Assembly: GCA_963575745.1 (NCBI GenBank)
Contig: CAUYUJ010021040.1
Coordinates: 87,665 to 145,834 of the forward strand
Length of the DNA: 58,170 nucleotides
Direction: 5' to 3'
Source of the DNA: Prorocentrum cordatum
Lineage: Eukaryota > Sar > Dinophyceae > Prorocentrales > Prorocentraceae
Shown in pieces: positions 57,236 through 58,170 of the stretch. The first letter of the stretch is position 1, and each line of letters opens with the position of its first letter. The position numbers and the translations under genes are program-made. The notes beneath the pieces are model-generated. The model was not told the origin of the DNA. It ran no database searches and saw only the letters and a program-made list of their open reading frames with translations.

Positions 57236-57344
57236 AAACGGGCCCTGCACGCACGGGCGGAGCGAGCCGAACCGGAGGAACCGAAACGGGCACCGAACCG
57301 GAGGAACCGAAACGGGCCCCGAAACGCGCGGGCGGAGGGAGCCC

Positions 57345-58170
57345 GACCAGGTACTCCCCGTAGCGGCTGGGCAGGGAGGCGGCCCCGGAGTGCACTGGGC
57401 GCCAGCCGAGCGCCGCCGGCACCACGGCCGCCGCCATGCCGAGGAAGTGGCCGGCGCCCCACGCCGAGCCCACCGCGACTGCGCCTCAGAGGGGGAGGGG
57501 GACAAGGAAGAGGGGGGAGGAGGAGGAGGAGGAGGAGGAGGAGGAGGAGGAGGAGGAGGAGGAGGAGGAGGAGGAGGAGGAGGAGGAGGAGGAGGAGCGC
57601 AGCGTAGGAGAGAATCCATCCCAAACCTCTGAAATCTACTCGAAACCGCTTCCCTCATAGAGGGAGTGAAAAGAGGGCGAAGCCTCGCATATAGAGCGGC
57701 ATACCTGGGAAGTCCCCGAGGCACGCGATGCAATAGAAGCCGCAGGACAGGAACCCGAAGTCGACAATGATATCGCCGATCTGAGATGCGCAACTGCTTG
57801 CCTAGCAACTTCATCCGTCAGGTCGGCCAGCGCTGTGCTGCAGCGCTGCAGTTGGAGGAGCTCTGCGCGTCGAAGAAAAGAAGCACCAGGAATCGCCCAG
57901 TCAGATGCGACATGTGCTGCAGGTGATTCCATACTGTCGGGAAGCATGTCGCACCTTATGAACAGTTCTCCAAGAGCGGATTCACCACGAGACTGCCGAA
58001 GAGCAGGAGGTGGAGCACCATGTCGCGGCTCAACAGGAGCTTCATGCAGTGCCACAGCAGGCTCTCGGTGACCAGCACTCTCGGGAGGCAGCGCAGCGCC
58101 ACCGCGACACCCACCAGCATGCAGAGCCACCACACCCGAAGGAAGCGCAGCACTTTCATGTAGAGCAGCG
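57345..58170 (-). pseudogene. Possible fragment of a membrane-protein gene, cut by the window edge
   Basis: One minus frame (58159 to about 57650) reads as protein-like but has two in-frame stops. It contains MKVLRFLRVWWLCMLVGVAV, a hydrophobic LLLFGSLVVNPLLENC, stop, VWNHLQHMSHLTGRFLVLLF, stop, then KLLGKQLRISDRRYHCRLRV and YAALYARLRPLFTP. Beyond a GGA tract, another frame (about 57480-57345) reads GSAWGAGHFLGMAAAVVPAA and SLPSRYGEYLVGLPP, again membrane-like. A competing frame (57636-58133) is open throughout and includes ELFIRCDMLPDSMESPAAHV. It could be a decayed gene, exons with unrecognised introns, or chance. No family was recognised. Confidence 0.3.
57506..57598 (+). repeat. (GGA)n tract
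   Basis: Almost pure GGA, about 30 units. Confidence 0.97.

Noticed and set aside
1-58170. tRNA, rRNA or spliced-leader RNA genes
   Set aside because: No cloverleaf with conserved T-loop words and no rRNA-like stretches were recognised by eye. A covariance-model scan would be decisive.

Overview
The window reads as nuclear DNA of a eukaryote with a very repeat-rich, GC-rich genome. A dinoflagellate is the best guess (about 0.6). The reasons are a tyrosine-recombinase retrotransposon carrying a cytosine-methyltransferase-like domain, a LINE with C2H2-type fingers, and extreme microsatellite and minisatellite density. I see no rRNA, tRNA, CRISPR array, bacterial operon or convincing intact host gene. 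The organism call is inference; no spliced-leader sequence was found to confirm it.

The main gene-bearing unit is a retroelement on the minus strand at 38513-45660. It is bounded by split direct repeats in the order X1 - ORFs - Y1X2 - Y2. In coding order it has a small membrane-like ORF, a Gag-like ORF, reverse transcriptase, RNase H, tyrosine recombinase, and a methyltransferase-like domain with PPC and ENP motifs. Gag and RT overlap as ATGA. RT is broken twice by one-base frame changes at homopolymer runs. A second coding element is a 5'-truncated, frameshifted LINE on the plus strand at about 11690-13810.

Most of the rest is families of short mobile or fold-back repeats. Family A has seven copies of about 150 bp, with roughly 30-bp terminal inverted repeats and 8-bp target duplications. 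Family B is a GC-rich fold-back with about five copies. Family C is about 205 bp with 24-bp inverted ends and two copies, one with an apparent empty site elsewhere in the window. Family D is a hairpin repeat built on CCACCGCCTG. A further family has GGTACCGATACC ends. There is an 87-bp-arm palindrome at 19425-19608 and a fold-back at about 296-510.

Tandem DNA is equally prominent. A 90-bp minisatellite occurs in three separate arrays (2160-2850, 20400-22325, 52985-54370). An element with 82-bp internal repeats occurs as an inverted pair (9420-10130 and 49255-50300). A degenerate CCCCAAGAGGCC-type minisatellite occupies much of 2.9-3.4, 25.3-26.0 and 29.9-36.7 kb. Long GGA/TCC, GA/CT, ATC and CTATG tracts fill many gaps.

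Possible host-gene remnants are weak: minus-strand coding-like pieces at 17.35-18.3, 27.6-28.5, 55.0-55.6 and 57.35-58.17 kb. Long ORFs running through simple repeats were not treated as genes.
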